Assembly (NCBI GenBank): GCA_024680815.1 | Contig: JAILBQ010000048.1 | Location: forward strand, 1-52,684 | Direction of reading: 5' to 3' | DNA from: Lachnospiraceae bacterium | GTDB lineage: Bacteria > Bacillota > Clostridia > Lachnospirales > Lachnospiraceae | Length of the DNA: 52,684 nt | Shown: one piece after another, positions 34,056 to 41,777 of the stretch | Layout: each line of letters starts with the position of its first letter | Numbering within the stretch: the stretch's first letter is position 1 | Program-made: the position numbers and the translations under genes | The notes under the pieces: generated by a model | Told to the model about the DNA's origin: nothing | Databases searched by the model: none | What the model saw: the letters and a program-made list of their open reading frames with translations, nothing else

Positions 34056-34878
34056 CGGTAATCCTTCCAAGCTTCAGAGATCTGAAGTCATCTATGACCA
34101 TGCCCGCCGCCCTTTTAATATCGGCCTCTCCCCCCGGGAGAAGCATCGAAAAACGTCCGGCAGCCGCGGCAAATATATCGGTATCATTCATGCTTTTGTC
34201 CGCCCCGTAACGCTCCGCAAGCGTCCCGGGATTAAGCGCGCGCACTTTTTTGAGCGCGTGGGAAGCCAGGTCTTCCGTCTGGACAATCGCATCATTGACC
34301 GAACCTATGAGGGCAAGATTCCATCCGCATTCCTCACGTTCGATCTTCGGCCAGAGGATCCCCGGAGTGTCCAAAAGCTCCATGCCCTTTCCCATACGGA
34401 TCCACTGGTTTCCCCGGGTCACACCGGGTCTGTTCCCGGTCTTTGTGACCGCCTTTTTCACAAAACGGTTTATGAAGGTTGACTTTCCGGAATTGGGTAT
34501 CCCCGCAACCATTGCCCGGACCGGGCGGTTGATAATTCCTCTTCTTGCGTTTCTTTCCTTCCGCTCGGCCATGATACTCTCCACGGCCCTGTCAAATTCC
34601 TTCATTCCCTCGCCCGTGCGGGCGTTGATAAGAAGCGTGGGTCTCCCCTCCGCCTCGAAAACTTCTTTCCAGTAGCGGTTCATGCCCGGATCGGCCATGT
34701 CCGCCTTGTTTAAAAGGAACAGCCGCGCCTTTCCCTCTCCCATCCGGTCAATTTCGGGATTGAGGCAGGAGAGCGGCGCCCTGGCATCCAGAACCTCAAT
34801 AACGAGATCCACAAGCTTCAGACTCTCCCGCATGGAGCGTCTGGCCTTTTCCATATGTCCCGGATACCACTGAATCAT
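34036..34878 (-). CDS. rbgA: Ribosome-biogenesis GTPase RbgA (YlqF)
   Basis: A 280-residue circularly permuted GTPase: the G4 motif NKADMAD (near residue 58) comes before G1 IPNSGKST (near 126) and G3 DTPGILWPK (near 172). The N-terminus begins IQWYPGHMEKARR, which is characteristic. It drives a late step of 50S assembly. ATG 34878 has AAGGAG upstream and its own promoter. It lies in the conserved rplS-rbgA-rnhB neighbourhood, here with a lepB gene on each side. Confidence 0.96.
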   Translation of the reverse strand: MIQWYPGHMEKARRSMRESLKLVDLVIEVLDARAPLSCLNPEIDRMGEGKARLFLLNKADMADPGMNRYWKEVFEAEGRPTLLINARTGEGMKEFDRAVESIMAERKERNARRGIINRPVRAMVAGIPNSGKSTFINRFVKKAVTKTGNRPGVTRGNQWIRMGKGMELLDTPGILWPKIEREECGWNLALIGSVNDAIVQTEDLASHALKKVRALNPGTLAERYGADKSMNDTDIFAAAAGRFSMLLPGGEADIKRAAGMVIDDFRSLKLGRITVDEKET

Positions 34879-34902
34879 TCTTTAAAAAAACTCCTTACAG
34901 GG

Positions 34903-34931
34903 ATTATAGACGAATTCCCGGCCTTTCGCAA
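34903..34931 (-). promoter_or_regulatory. Promoter of the rbgA operon
   Basis: TTGCGA (34931-34926), 17 bp, consensus TATAAT (34908-34903) on the minus strand. The predicted start near 34896 gives a leader of about 18 nt with AAGGAG before rbgA. Confidence 0.75.
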
Positions 34932-34940
34932 GATACTGCG

Positions 34941-35534
34941 TTATCTTGGATGAGAGTTAACCCTGCCGATACCGGAACTGCCGCCCGCCATGTGGAACCA
35001 GGCCTTCCCCTCTATCTGATCCCGGAGCACATTGCCCACATTGGCGCTGCGGCTGTCCTCCGAGCTGTTGACATTATCGCCCATCACGAAAAACTCGTCC
35101 ACATCCATAGTCAGCTTTTCCGCGGCCAGGCCCGCTTCGGCGATACGGTCGGAAAAGAGATCCTCGGCCTCTCCGTTCCGGTAAAACATTCCGTTTTTTA
35201 TTTCCACTGTGTCGCCCGGCACCGCCACGACGCGCTTGACGTAGGAAATGGAATTCTGGTTGCCGTTGGGCTTGAACACCACAACATCCCCGTATTTGGG
35301 GGCTGTCAGGCTGTATATTACCCGGTCAATAAAGATGACCTGCCCGTTATAAAGGGAGGGTTCCATGGAGTTTCCAGGGACGTTAATCCGCATCCCCAGA
35401 GCGGTCACAAACACATAGGCTAAAAATACCGCCACCAGAAAAATAAAAACCCAGGAGAGAAGCCCCGATATTTTTTCGTTTGAAATCGTCTTTTCCTTCT
35501 GATAAAAAGAAAGACCGGTATGCTTTTTTGCCAT
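34941..35534 (-). CDS. lepB: Signal peptidase I (first copy)
   Basis: A 197-residue type I signal peptidase with one membrane anchor (VFIFLVAVFLAYVFVTAL), catalytic Ser in PGNSMEPSL, catalytic Lys in YVKRVVAVPGD and box GDNVNSSEDSR. ATG 35534 is chosen by homology and a GGGAT ahead; an upstream frame to 35582 runs through the terminator hairpin and is rejected. It follows that terminator, so its expression probably depends on read-through from rplS or an unseen promoter. Confidence 0.92.
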   Translation of the reverse strand: MAKKHTGLSFYQKEKTISNEKISGLLSWVFIFLVAVFLAYVFVTALGMRINVPGNSMEPSLYNGQVIFIDRVIYSLTAPKYGDVVVFKPNGNQNSISYVKRVVAVPGDTVEIKNGMFYRNGEAEDLFSDRIAEAGLAAEKLTMDVDEFFVMGDNVNSSEDSRSANVGNVLRDQIEGKAWFHMAGGSSGIGRVNSHPR

Positions 35535-35545
35535 GTTATCCCAAA

Positions 35546-35580
35546 ATCGAGAAAAGGGCAGAACGGTGTCCGTTCTGCCC
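35546..35580 (-). terminator. Intrinsic terminator after rplS
   Basis: Perfect 11-bp stem GGGCAGAACGG/CCGTTCTGCCC (35556-35580) with a 3-nt loop, followed on the minus strand by TTTTCTCGATTTT. It ends the rplS transcript just before lepB. Confidence 0.85.
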
Positions 35581-35597
35581 AAAACTTTCCAAACAAT

Positions 35598-35948
35598 TTA
35601 CTTCACGATTTCCTTGAGCTTGGAGCGCTTTCCGACTCTCTGTCTTAAGAAGAAAAGCTTCGCGCGTCTTGCCTTACCGGAACGCACCACATCCACCTTT
35701 TCCACATTGGGGGAATGGAGGGGCCAGGTCTTTTCGACTCCGACGCCGTTGGAGAGCTTACGCACCGTAAATGTCTCCCGGTTGCTGCCTCCCTGCTTTT
35801 TGATCACCGTACCCTCGAAAACCTGGGTCCTGACCTTTTCACCTTCTTTAATCCTGTTGTGAACCCTGACGGTATCTCCTACCACAAACGAAGGCACCTC
35901 GGCCTTCATCTGCTCCGCTTCAATCTCCTGAATCAATTTTGTGTTCAT
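35598..35948 (-). CDS. rplS: 50S ribosomal protein L19
   Basis: A 116-residue L19 with the family core ([19 protein letters not shown] and [18 protein letters not shown]) and a basic C-terminus. It lies at the 30S-50S interface. It is set apart from trmD by 139 bp with its own strong promoter and a short leader with a hairpin, so it can be made independently of the rpsP-trmD operon. Confidence 0.98.
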   Translation of the reverse strand: MNTKLIQEIEAEQMKAEVPSFVVGDTVRVHNRIKEGEKVRTQVFEGTVIKKQGGSNRETFTVRKLSNGVGVEKTWPLHSPNVEKVDVVRSGKARRAKLFFLRQRVGKRSKLKEIVK

Positions 35949-36022
35949 AACGCCTCCTCTAAGCTTTCTTCGGCGTTCTTAACTGATAATCGGAGCCAGA
36001 GGACCGCCGGAAATAAGTTTTA

Positions 36023-36041
36023 TCGGGACTTTGACGTCCGA
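36023..36041 (-). promoter_or_regulatory. Hairpin in the rplS leader
   Basis: TCGGAC/GTCC.GA arms fold around a GTCAAA loop within the ~95-nt untranslated leader of rplS. Leaders of L19 genes in some Firmicutes carry conserved structures. Whether this is one of them, or autoregulatory, cannot be shown here. Confidence 0.4.
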
Positions 36042-36050
36042 CAAATCGCT

Positions 36051-36079
36051 ATTTTACCATTCAATGTTTAAAAAATCAA
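36051..36079 (-). promoter_or_regulatory. Promoter of rplS
   Basis: TTGATT (36079-36074), 17 bp, TAAAAT (36056-36051) with an extended -10 TGG in front, on the minus strand between trmD and rplS. Confidence 0.75.
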
Positions 36080-36087
36080 GAATTTTT

Positions 36088-36798
36088 TTACCAGATACCC
36101 CGCTCCTTAAGCCATTTCCTTAAGAGCTCGGGCCGCCGCTCTCCCGTTCTTTTAAGGGATTCGTGAAAACGCCATCTCTCCACCTTTCCGTGGTCACCGC
36201 TTAAAAGAACCGGGGGCACCTCCTTCCCATGCCAGATCTCAGGCCTTGTATATTGGGGATATTCCAGCAGGCCGTTTTCAAAAGACTCCGTATCGGCCGA
36301 GCTTCCGTTATGCAGAACCCCCGGAATCAGTCTGGAAACGGCGTCCATAATTACCGCCGCCGGCAGCTCCCCTCCGGTTAAAACATAGTCTCCTATGGAG
36401 ACCGGATCGGTCACCACCTCTTCAATCACCCTCTCGTCCACGCCCTCATAGTGTCCGCAGACGATAATGAGTTCCTCCTCCCCCGAAAGCTCGTGGGCCA
36501 TGCTCTGGTCGAAAATGCGCCCCTGGGGGGTCGGATAAAGGACTCTTGTTTCCTTATTCCCCGTAACCCTCTTTTTTGCCATGGCTACGGCGTTAAAAAC
36601 GGGCTCGCACATCATGAGCATCCCCGCTCCGCCGCCGTAAGGGTAATCGTCCACCGAGCCGTAGCGGTTTATGCTGAAATCCCTGATATCAATTATATCC
36701 AGCCCCACGAGCTCCTGCCGGACGGCCCGTCCCGTTATGCTGGTAAGAGCCGCTGCCTTTATAAGCTCCGGAAACAATGTCAGAATATGAAAAACCAT
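36088..36798 (-). CDS. trmD: tRNA (guanine-N1)-methyltransferase TrmD
   Basis: A 236-residue SPOUT methyltransferase that makes m1G37 in tRNA. The trefoil-knot SAM site YVLTGGELPAAVIMDAVSR is near residue 133, with GGGAGMLMM and CGHYEGVDER before it. It overlaps the rimM stop by one base (TGATG), a classic coupling in the rpsP-rimM-trmD operon. Confidence 0.97.
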   Translation of the reverse strand: MVFHILTLFPELIKAAALTSITGRAVRQELVGLDIIDIRDFSINRYGSVDDYPYGGGAGMLMMCEPVFNAVAMAKKRVTGNKETRVLYPTPQGRIFDQSMAHELSGEEELIIVCGHYEGVDERVIEEVVTDPVSIGDYVLTGGELPAAVIMDAVSRLIPGVLHNGSSADTESFENGLLEYPQYTRPEIWHGKEVPPVLLSGDHGKVERWRFHESLKRTGERRPELLRKWLKERGIW

Positions 36799-37316
36799 CA
36801 GGGCAGAAGTCCTTCCATCATATGAACCGTCATTCTTCCCTCTTCAACCTCGACCTTCAGGATGCAGGATTTTATAGCCGGGAGCAGCACCTCTCTCCCG
36901 TCCTCCATCAGAACCGAATAGACATCGTTGGCGCCCGTATGCAATATCCCGGTCAGGGTTCCCAGAGCCTCTCCCTCATCCGTCACAACCTTAAGCCCGA
37001 TAAGATCCGCCTCAAAAAACTGGTTGCTCTTAAGCTCCGTAACCTCTTCCCTGGGCAAAAGCAGGACACCCTCACGGATTTTTTGGGCCTCCTCGACGCT
37101 GTCTACCCCTTCGAGCTTCACGATAACAACGCTTTTGAAAAAACGGACTCTCTCTATCTTTCTGTCCGAGCGTTCACCGTGCTTATCCTCCAGTACGGCG
37201 TGGGCAAAACAGGAAAAGCGGTCAGGGTTATCCAGTGTCGGATAAACCTTGACCTCTCCTCTTAAGCCGTGTGTGGAAATTATCTTTCCGATTGTAAGGA
37301 GCGATTCATTCCACAA
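36798..37316 (-). CDS. rimM: 16S rRNA processing protein RimM
   Basis: A 172-residue 30S maturation factor: N-terminal RimM barrel (GKIISTHGLRGEVKVYP) and C-terminal PRC-barrel (GTLTGILHTGANDVYSV). The frame requires a TTG start at 37316, because the nearby ATG is out of frame. It overlaps the end of khpA by 11 bp, with AGAAGG about 12 bp upstream. RimM binds S19 and assists 30S head assembly. Confidence 0.93.
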   Translation of the reverse strand: MWNESLLTIGKIISTHGLRGEVKVYPTLDNPDRFSCFAHAVLEDKHGERSDRKIERVRFFKSVVIVKLEGVDSVEEAQKIREGVLLLPREEVTELKSNQFFEADLIGLKVVTDEGEALGTLTGILHTGANDVYSVLMEDGREVLLPAIKSCILKVEVEEGRMTVHMMEGLLP

Positions 37317-37536
37317 TTTCTACATTAACCTTCTTATTTTCCCTGGTGGATGCGGCCTTGACAACGGAGCGGATGGCCCGGGCAATCCTCCCCTGCTTGC
37401 CGATCACCTTCCCCATGTCGCCCGGGGATACCTTAAGCTCCAGCGTAGTTTCTCCGTCCCTGGTGCTCTCGGTCACAACAACACCGGACGGATCGTCTAC
37501 GAGGGCTTTGGCGATCACTTCAACCAATTCTTTCAT
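37306..37536 (-). CDS. khpA: KhpA (YlqC) KH-domain RNA-binding protein
   Basis: A 76-residue single KH domain with the GxxG loop GKQG in MGKVIGKQGRIARAIRS. KhpA partners with KhpB/EloR-type proteins in Gram-positive bacteria and binds many RNAs; it is classically placed after rpsP. Strong AGGAGG precedes ATG 37536. It is 17 bp downstream of rpsP. Confidence 0.95.
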   Translation of the reverse strand: MKELVEVIAKALVDDPSGVVVTESTRDGETTLELKVSPGDMGKVIGKQGRIARAIRSVVKAASTRENKKVNVEIVE

Positions 37537-37553
37537 GTTAATCCTCCTTTAAT

Positions 37554-37793
37554 TTAAAGGATTCCGGCCAGCTTGAAGATTTTACTGACGCGCTCGGTGG
37601 GCTGAGCGCCGTTGGCAAGCCACTTCTTTGCCTGCTCCTCGTCGACCTTGAACTCAGTGGGGTTCTTTAAGGGGTCATAGGTGCCGATTTCCGCGATTGT
37701 GCGGGAATTCATGGCTGTGCGGGAATCCGCCACCACGATTCTGTAGAAGGGCTTCTTTTTCTGTCCGATTCTTCTGAGTCTGATTTTTACCAT
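37554..37793 (-). CDS. rpsP: 30S ribosomal protein S16
   Basis: A 79-residue S16 ([20 protein letters not shown], then IGTYDPL). It stabilises the 30S body. AGGAG upstream of ATG 37793 is a good ribosome-binding site. The 71 bp to ffh include a weak AAGCC/GGCTT stem with a short T run on the minus strand, possibly a partial attenuator. Confidence 0.98.
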   Translation of the reverse strand: MVKIRLRRIGQKKKPFYRIVVADSRTAMNSRTIAEIGTYDPLKNPTEFKVDEEQAKKWLANGAQPTERVSKIFKLAGIL

Positions 37794-37864
37794 GTTTAAT
37801 TTCTCCTCTTTTAATATTGGTTTATGAAAAAGCCTTCCGCCTCTCCGGCTTCAGCTCTTTTTCC

Positions 37865-39217
37865 TTAAAACTTCATCCCCTGCATCATCTTTGAGAGGTT
37901 CATCCCGCCGAACCGGGAGCCCTTCATAAGCCCCGGCATCCTTTTCATCATCTTCTGCATTTCTTCAAACTGCTTTACAAGGCGGTTGACGTACATTATA
38001 TCCACGCCCGATCCCTTCGCTATCCGCATTTTCCGCCGGGGATTAAGGAGCTTCGGGTTTGAGCGCTCCTCCTTTGTCATGGAATGGATAATGGCTTCGT
38101 TTCTCTTTAAAATCTTCTCGTCTATGGCGTTCTCCGGAAGCTTGTTCATTCCGGGAAGCATTCCGATTATTGAGCTTAAGCCTCCCATTTTGTTCATCTG
38201 CGCCATGCTGTCGAGGTAGTCGTTGAAATCGAATTTCCCCGACTTCACCTTTTTCGAAAGCGCCTCCCCCGTATCCATGTCCACGTTTTCCGCGGCCTTT
38301 TCGATAAGGGAAAGAACGTCGCCCATCCCGAGAATCCGGGAAGCCATCCTGTCCGGATAAAAGACGTCGAGGCCGTCCATCTTTTCGCTGATACCCACAA
38401 AGAAAACGGGCTTGCCGGTCACGGCCTTTATGGAGAGCGCCGCTCCGCCTCTGGCATCGGAATCCAGCTTGGTTAAAATCACCCCGTCGATTCCGACAGA
38501 GTCATCAAAGCCCTTCGCCACGTCCACCGCGCTCTGTCCGGTGCAGGCATCCGCCACAAGAATCGTATCATGCACCGTCACGGCTTCCTTGATGCGTTTA
38601 AGCTCAGCCATAAGCTCCTCGTCCACCTCAAGGCGCCCGGCGGTATCCAGCAGCACCACGTTATAGCCCTTTTCTTCCGCGTATTTATATGCCCCGGCGG
38701 CAATTTTAACAGGGTCTTTTTCGCCCTCGATTTTAAACACATCGCTTTCCACGGCGGCGGCGTTTATCTCCAGCTGCTTCACCGCGGCGGGGCGGTAGAC
38801 GTCGCAGGCGGCAAGAAGACTTTTTTTGCTTTTTGTTTTAAGCCATTTCGCCAGCTTCGCCGTTGTGGTGGTTTTACCCGCGCCGTTCAGTCCGCACATC
38901 ATGATGACCGTGACGCTCTTTCCGGGAGCAAAGACAAGGGAGGTTTCCCCCTCTCCCATCAGGCTTGTGAGCTCCTCGTTCACGATCTTTATCACCATCT
39001 GTCCGGGATTTAACCCGTTCATGACATCGGCGCCCACTGCCCGCTCTTCCACGGTCTTCACAAAATCCTTCACGACGCGGAAATTGACGTCCGCCTCCAG
39101 AAGGGCCAGCTTCACCTCCTTCATGGACGCACGGACATCCGCCTCGGTCAGCTTTCCCTTCGAGCGAAGCTTTTTGAAGACATTCTGAAGTTTGTCGGTC
39201 AGTGATTCAAAAGCCAT
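37865..39217 (-). CDS. ffh: Signal recognition particle protein Ffh
   Basis: A 450-residue SRP54 protein: N domain, G domain with GLNGAGKTTTTAK near residue 109 and DTAGRLEVD, then the methionine-rich M domain (EEMQKMMKRMPG) that binds 4.5S RNA and signal peptides. It works with FtsY, encoded two genes upstream in this block. It begins 22 bp after ylxM. Confidence 0.97.
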   Translation of the reverse strand: MAFESLTDKLQNVFKKLRSKGKLTEADVRASMKEVKLALLEADVNFRVVKDFVKTVEERAVGADVMNGLNPGQMVIKIVNEELTSLMGEGETSLVFAPGKSVTVIMMCGLNGAGKTTTTAKLAKWLKTKSKKSLLAACDVYRPAAVKQLEINAAAVESDVFKIEGEKDPVKIAAGAYKYAEEKGYNVVLLDTAGRLEVDEELMAELKRIKEAVTVHDTILVADACTGQSAVDVAKGFDDSVGIDGVILTKLDSDARGGAALSIKAVTGKPVFFVGISEKMDGLDVFYPDRMASRILGMGDVLSLIEKAAENVDMDTGEALSKKVKSGKFDFNDYLDSMAQMNKMGGLSSIIGMLPGMNKLPENAIDEKILKRNEAIIHSMTKEERSNPKLLNPRRKMRIAKGSGVDIMYVNRLVKQFEEMQKMMKRMPGLMKGSRFGGMNLSKMMQGMKF

Positions 39218-39239
39218 ACTGTTATAAGCCGTACTTCGG

Positions 39240-39578
39240 CTACGCCTCCAGCTCTTTCAGAAGCTTACTGGCAATACTGCCGATTTCCCGGGCTTTACTG
39301 CCCTCAAGATCCTCCGAAAGCTCCCCGATCTTTAAAAGCCCCTCCTCCAGGGTTTTAAAGCGCGCGATAAGACGCAGCTTACTCTCGTATTCCTCCAGGG
39401 TCTTAAGGCACCTGCGTATCATGTCCGAGGCCGCCTGTCTCGTGATCCCGAAGCTTCCCGCTATCTCGGAAAGAGAGTCATTGTCCATAACGCTTGCTTC
39501 CAGGATTTCCCGCTGGTGGTCGCTTAAGAGCTCACCGTAGAAATCGCAGAGCATTGCCTGTCTCGCGTAATTATCCAT
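39240..39578 (-). CDS. ylxM: YlxM, SRP-associated helix-turn-helix protein
   Basis: A 112-residue protein with a sigma-70 region-4-like HTH (DNDSLSEIAGSFGITRQAASDMIRR) and a C-terminal helical tail. YlxM homologues bind and modulate SRP and are nearly always directly upstream of ffh, as here. The first ATG (39578) follows a consensus -10 by only 9 bp, with no ribosome-binding site, so a leaderless or near-leaderless mRNA is expected. Confidence 0.92.
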   Translation of the reverse strand: MDNYARQAMLCDFYGELLSDHQREILEASVMDNDSLSEIAGSFGITRQAASDMIRRCLKTLEEYESKLRLIARFKTLEEGLLKIGELSEDLEGSKAREIGSIASKLLKELEA

Positions 39579-39587
39579 GACTGCGAA

Positions 39588-39616
39588 AGCATACCACAGC
39601 AGGAATAAGCTGTCAA
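39588..39616 (-). promoter_or_regulatory. Promoter of ylxM-ffh, near-leaderless
   Basis: Consensus TTGACA (39616-39611), 17 bp, TATGCT (39593-39588) with extended TGG on the minus strand. The ylxM ATG begins 9 bp after the -10 box, so the 5' untranslated region would be only a few bases. Confidence 0.75.
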
Positions 39617-39626
39617 GAAAAAAACT

Positions 39627-40856
39627 TTACAGCACCGTCTGCACCAGCTTCGGCCTGAACCCCCTGTCGTCCAGGGCAGACAGAATCTGGGCCTTGTGCT
39701 CGCTGCCGAAGGCTTCCAGTGTAATCTTAAGCTCCACCTGGGCCGAGCGGTTTATGGTCACAAACTGATTGTGCTCAAGCTTTATAACATTACCCTTCTC
39801 CGACGCCACGACGTGGGCCACCCGCTCCAGCTCTCCGGGCTTGTCGGGAAGAAGAACGGACACCGTGAAGATCCGGTCTCTGGCAATCAGTCCCTGCTGC
39901 ACGACGGAGGACATGGTTATCACGTCCATGTTGCCGCCGGAAAGGATCGAAACCACCTTCTTGTTTTTGCATTTAAGCTTTTTGAGGGCGGCCACCGTAA
40001 GAAGGCCGGAGTTTTCGACTATCATCTTATGGTTTTCCACCATATCGAGAAAGGCCATGACCAGGTCGGAATCGGGAACCCGGATAACCCCGTCCAGATT
40101 TTTTTGGAGATAGGGGAAAATATGGCTTCCCGGAGTTTTGACCGCTGTGCCGTCCGCAATGGTGGACACGCTTTTAAGCGTCACGACATGACCCGCACAT
40201 AACGACTCCGAAAGGCAGCTCGCCCCCTCGGGCTCCACTCCGTAAACCTTCGTCTTCGGGTGCATAAGCTTTGAAAGGGTGGAGACTCCCGCCGCCAGTC
40301 CGCCCCCGCCCACGGGAACCAGGATGACATCCACAAGAGGCAGCTCCTTAAATATCTCCATCGCAATCGATCCCTGCCCGGTTGCCACTCCGGGATCGTC
40401 AAAGGGATGGACGAAGGTCAGGCCTTCTTTTTGCGCTATCCGCTTCGCCTCCCCCTCTGCGTCGTCATATACATCTCCGAAGAGCACTATTTCCGCTCCC
40501 AGCGCCTTCGTGCGGTTCACCTTGATAAGAGGCGTTGTGGTGGGCATCACGATTACCGCGCGCACCCCGTAGCATTTAGCCGCGTAGGCCACGCCCTGGG
40601 CGTGATTTCCCGCGGAGGCGGTAATGACCCCCTTCTGCCTCTCCTCCTCGGAGAGTCTGGAAATCCGGTAATAGGCCCCCCTTATTTTGTAGGCTCCGGT
40701 TTTCTGCATGTTTTCCGGCTTCAAATAGACCCGGTTCGTCCCGTTTCCGTACTGCTTTGAAAAGAAGTCGCTGAAAATAAGCTTTGTCTCGTCCGCGGCT
40801 TCCTTTACCTTTTCCGACGCCTCCTCGAAGGCTTCCAGCTCCATGAATTCCGTCAT
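39627..40856 (-). CDS. ilvA: Threonine ammonia-lyase with C-terminal ACT domain
   Basis: A 409-residue PLP enzyme of the threonine dehydratase group with one C-terminal ACT-like domain. The Schiff-base Lys is in KTGAYKIRGA near residue 56, SAGNHAQG is near 82, and the PLP phosphate loop VPVGGGGLAAG follows. ATG 40856 is taken as the start because AAGGGG lies 8 bp ahead; a GTG 9 bp earlier lacks a ribosome-binding site. It lies 12 bp after ftsY, inside the usual ftsY-ylxM-ffh block. It deaminates threonine to 2-oxobutyrate for isoleucine or energy. Confidence 0.93.
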   Translation of the reverse strand: MTEFMELEAFEEASEKVKEAADETKLIFSDFFSKQYGNGTNRVYLKPENMQKTGAYKIRGAYYRISRLSEEERQKGVITASAGNHAQGVAYAAKCYGVRAVIVMPTTTPLIKVNRTKALGAEIVLFGDVYDDAEGEAKRIAQKEGLTFVHPFDDPGVATGQGSIAMEIFKELPLVDVILVPVGGGGLAAGVSTLSKLMHPKTKVYGVEPEGASCLSESLCAGHVVTLKSVSTIADGTAVKTPGSHIFPYLQKNLDGVIRVPDSDLVMAFLDMVENHKMIVENSGLLTVAALKKLKCKNKKVVSILSGGNMDVITMSSVVQQGLIARDRIFTVSVLLPDKPGELERVAHVVASEKGNVIKLEHNQFVTINRSAQVELKITLEAFGSEHKAQILSALDDRGFRPKLVQTVL

Positions 40857-40868
40857 TTTCTTCACCCC

Positions 40869-41750
40869 TTACTGCTCCTGTGAGCGAAAGATCCCGTTTA
40901 CAAATTCCGCGGGATCAAATTTCCTTAAATCCTCCGCCTTTTCCCCGACACCTATGAACTTTATCGGGATTTTAAGCTCGCTCTGAATCGCAAGGGCTAT
41001 GCCTCCCTTTGCGCTGCCGTCCAGCTTTGTCACCACAAGTCCCGTGGCGTTGGCGGCCTCCTTAAACTCCCTTGCCTGGTTAAGCGCGTTCTGTCCCGTG
41101 GTTCCGTCCACGACGATAAAGGTTTCCTTAACCGCTTCGGGATATTCCCGGTCAAGAATCGTATAGAGCTTTTTAAGCTCGTTTATCAGATTCTTTTTAT
41201 TGTGGAGCCGCCCTGCCGTGTCGCAGATCAGTATCTCCCTGTTTCTGGCCCTTGCGGCCTTTACCGCGTCAAAGATAACCGCCCCGGGATCGCCTCCCTC
41301 GGTGCCCTTTATAATGTCCGCTCCCGTCCGTTCCGCCCAGACGGAGAGCTGGTCTATGGCCGCCGCGCGAAAGGTGTCCGCCGCCGCCAAAAGCACGTCT
41401 TTCCCCCGGTTTTTATAGAGCCAGGCCAGCTTCCCCACCGTGGTGGTCTTCCCGACTCCGTTTACTCCCACCGCGAGGATCACGCTCTGTTTATTCTCGT
41501 AGTCGTATTCGCTCCCGTCCCTGTCCGCCTCCAGGCGGTTAATCATGTTTTCCTTCAGCACCTCACGGGCTTCGGCGGCATCCACGATCCATTTCTTCTT
41601 AACCGCGCTCTTTAATTCCCCGAGAATCTCCTGGGAAAGCTCTATACCAACGTCGCCCATGACAAGGGTTTCCTCCAGCTCGTCATAGAACTCCTCGTTT
41701 ATCTTCTCGTGTTCCTTGAAAATCGAAGCAAGCTTTTTAAAAAATGACAT
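40869..41750 (-). CDS. ftsY: SRP receptor FtsY
   Basis: A 293-residue receptor with an NG domain: [15 protein letters not shown] near residue 98, [12 protein letters not shown] and [10 protein letters not shown]. The long acidic N-terminal A domain of enterobacterial FtsY is absent; a short lysine-rich helix ([16 protein letters not shown]) probably gives membrane contact. It follows smc by 27 bp, as in other Firmicutes. Confidence 0.97.
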   Translation of the reverse strand: MSFFKKLASIFKEHEKINEEFYDELEETLVMGDVGIELSQEILGELKSAVKKKWIVDAAEAREVLKENMINRLEADRDGSEYDYENKQSVILAVGVNGVGKTTTVGKLAWLYKNRGKDVLLAAADTFRAAAIDQLSVWAERTGADIIKGTEGGDPGAVIFDAVKAARARNREILICDTAGRLHNKKNLINELKKLYTILDREYPEAVKETFIVVDGTTGQNALNQAREFKEAANATGLVVTKLDGSAKGGIALAIQSELKIPIKFIGVGEKAEDLRKFDPAEFVNGIFRSQEQ

Positions 41751-41777
41751 TTTTATCTCCCGTTAAGACCGGCTTTA

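Noticed and set aside
36001-36050. Confident L19-leader riboregulator
   Set aside because: A hairpin is present, but I could not match it to the known leader consensus by eye, so it is kept only as a low-confidence hairpin.
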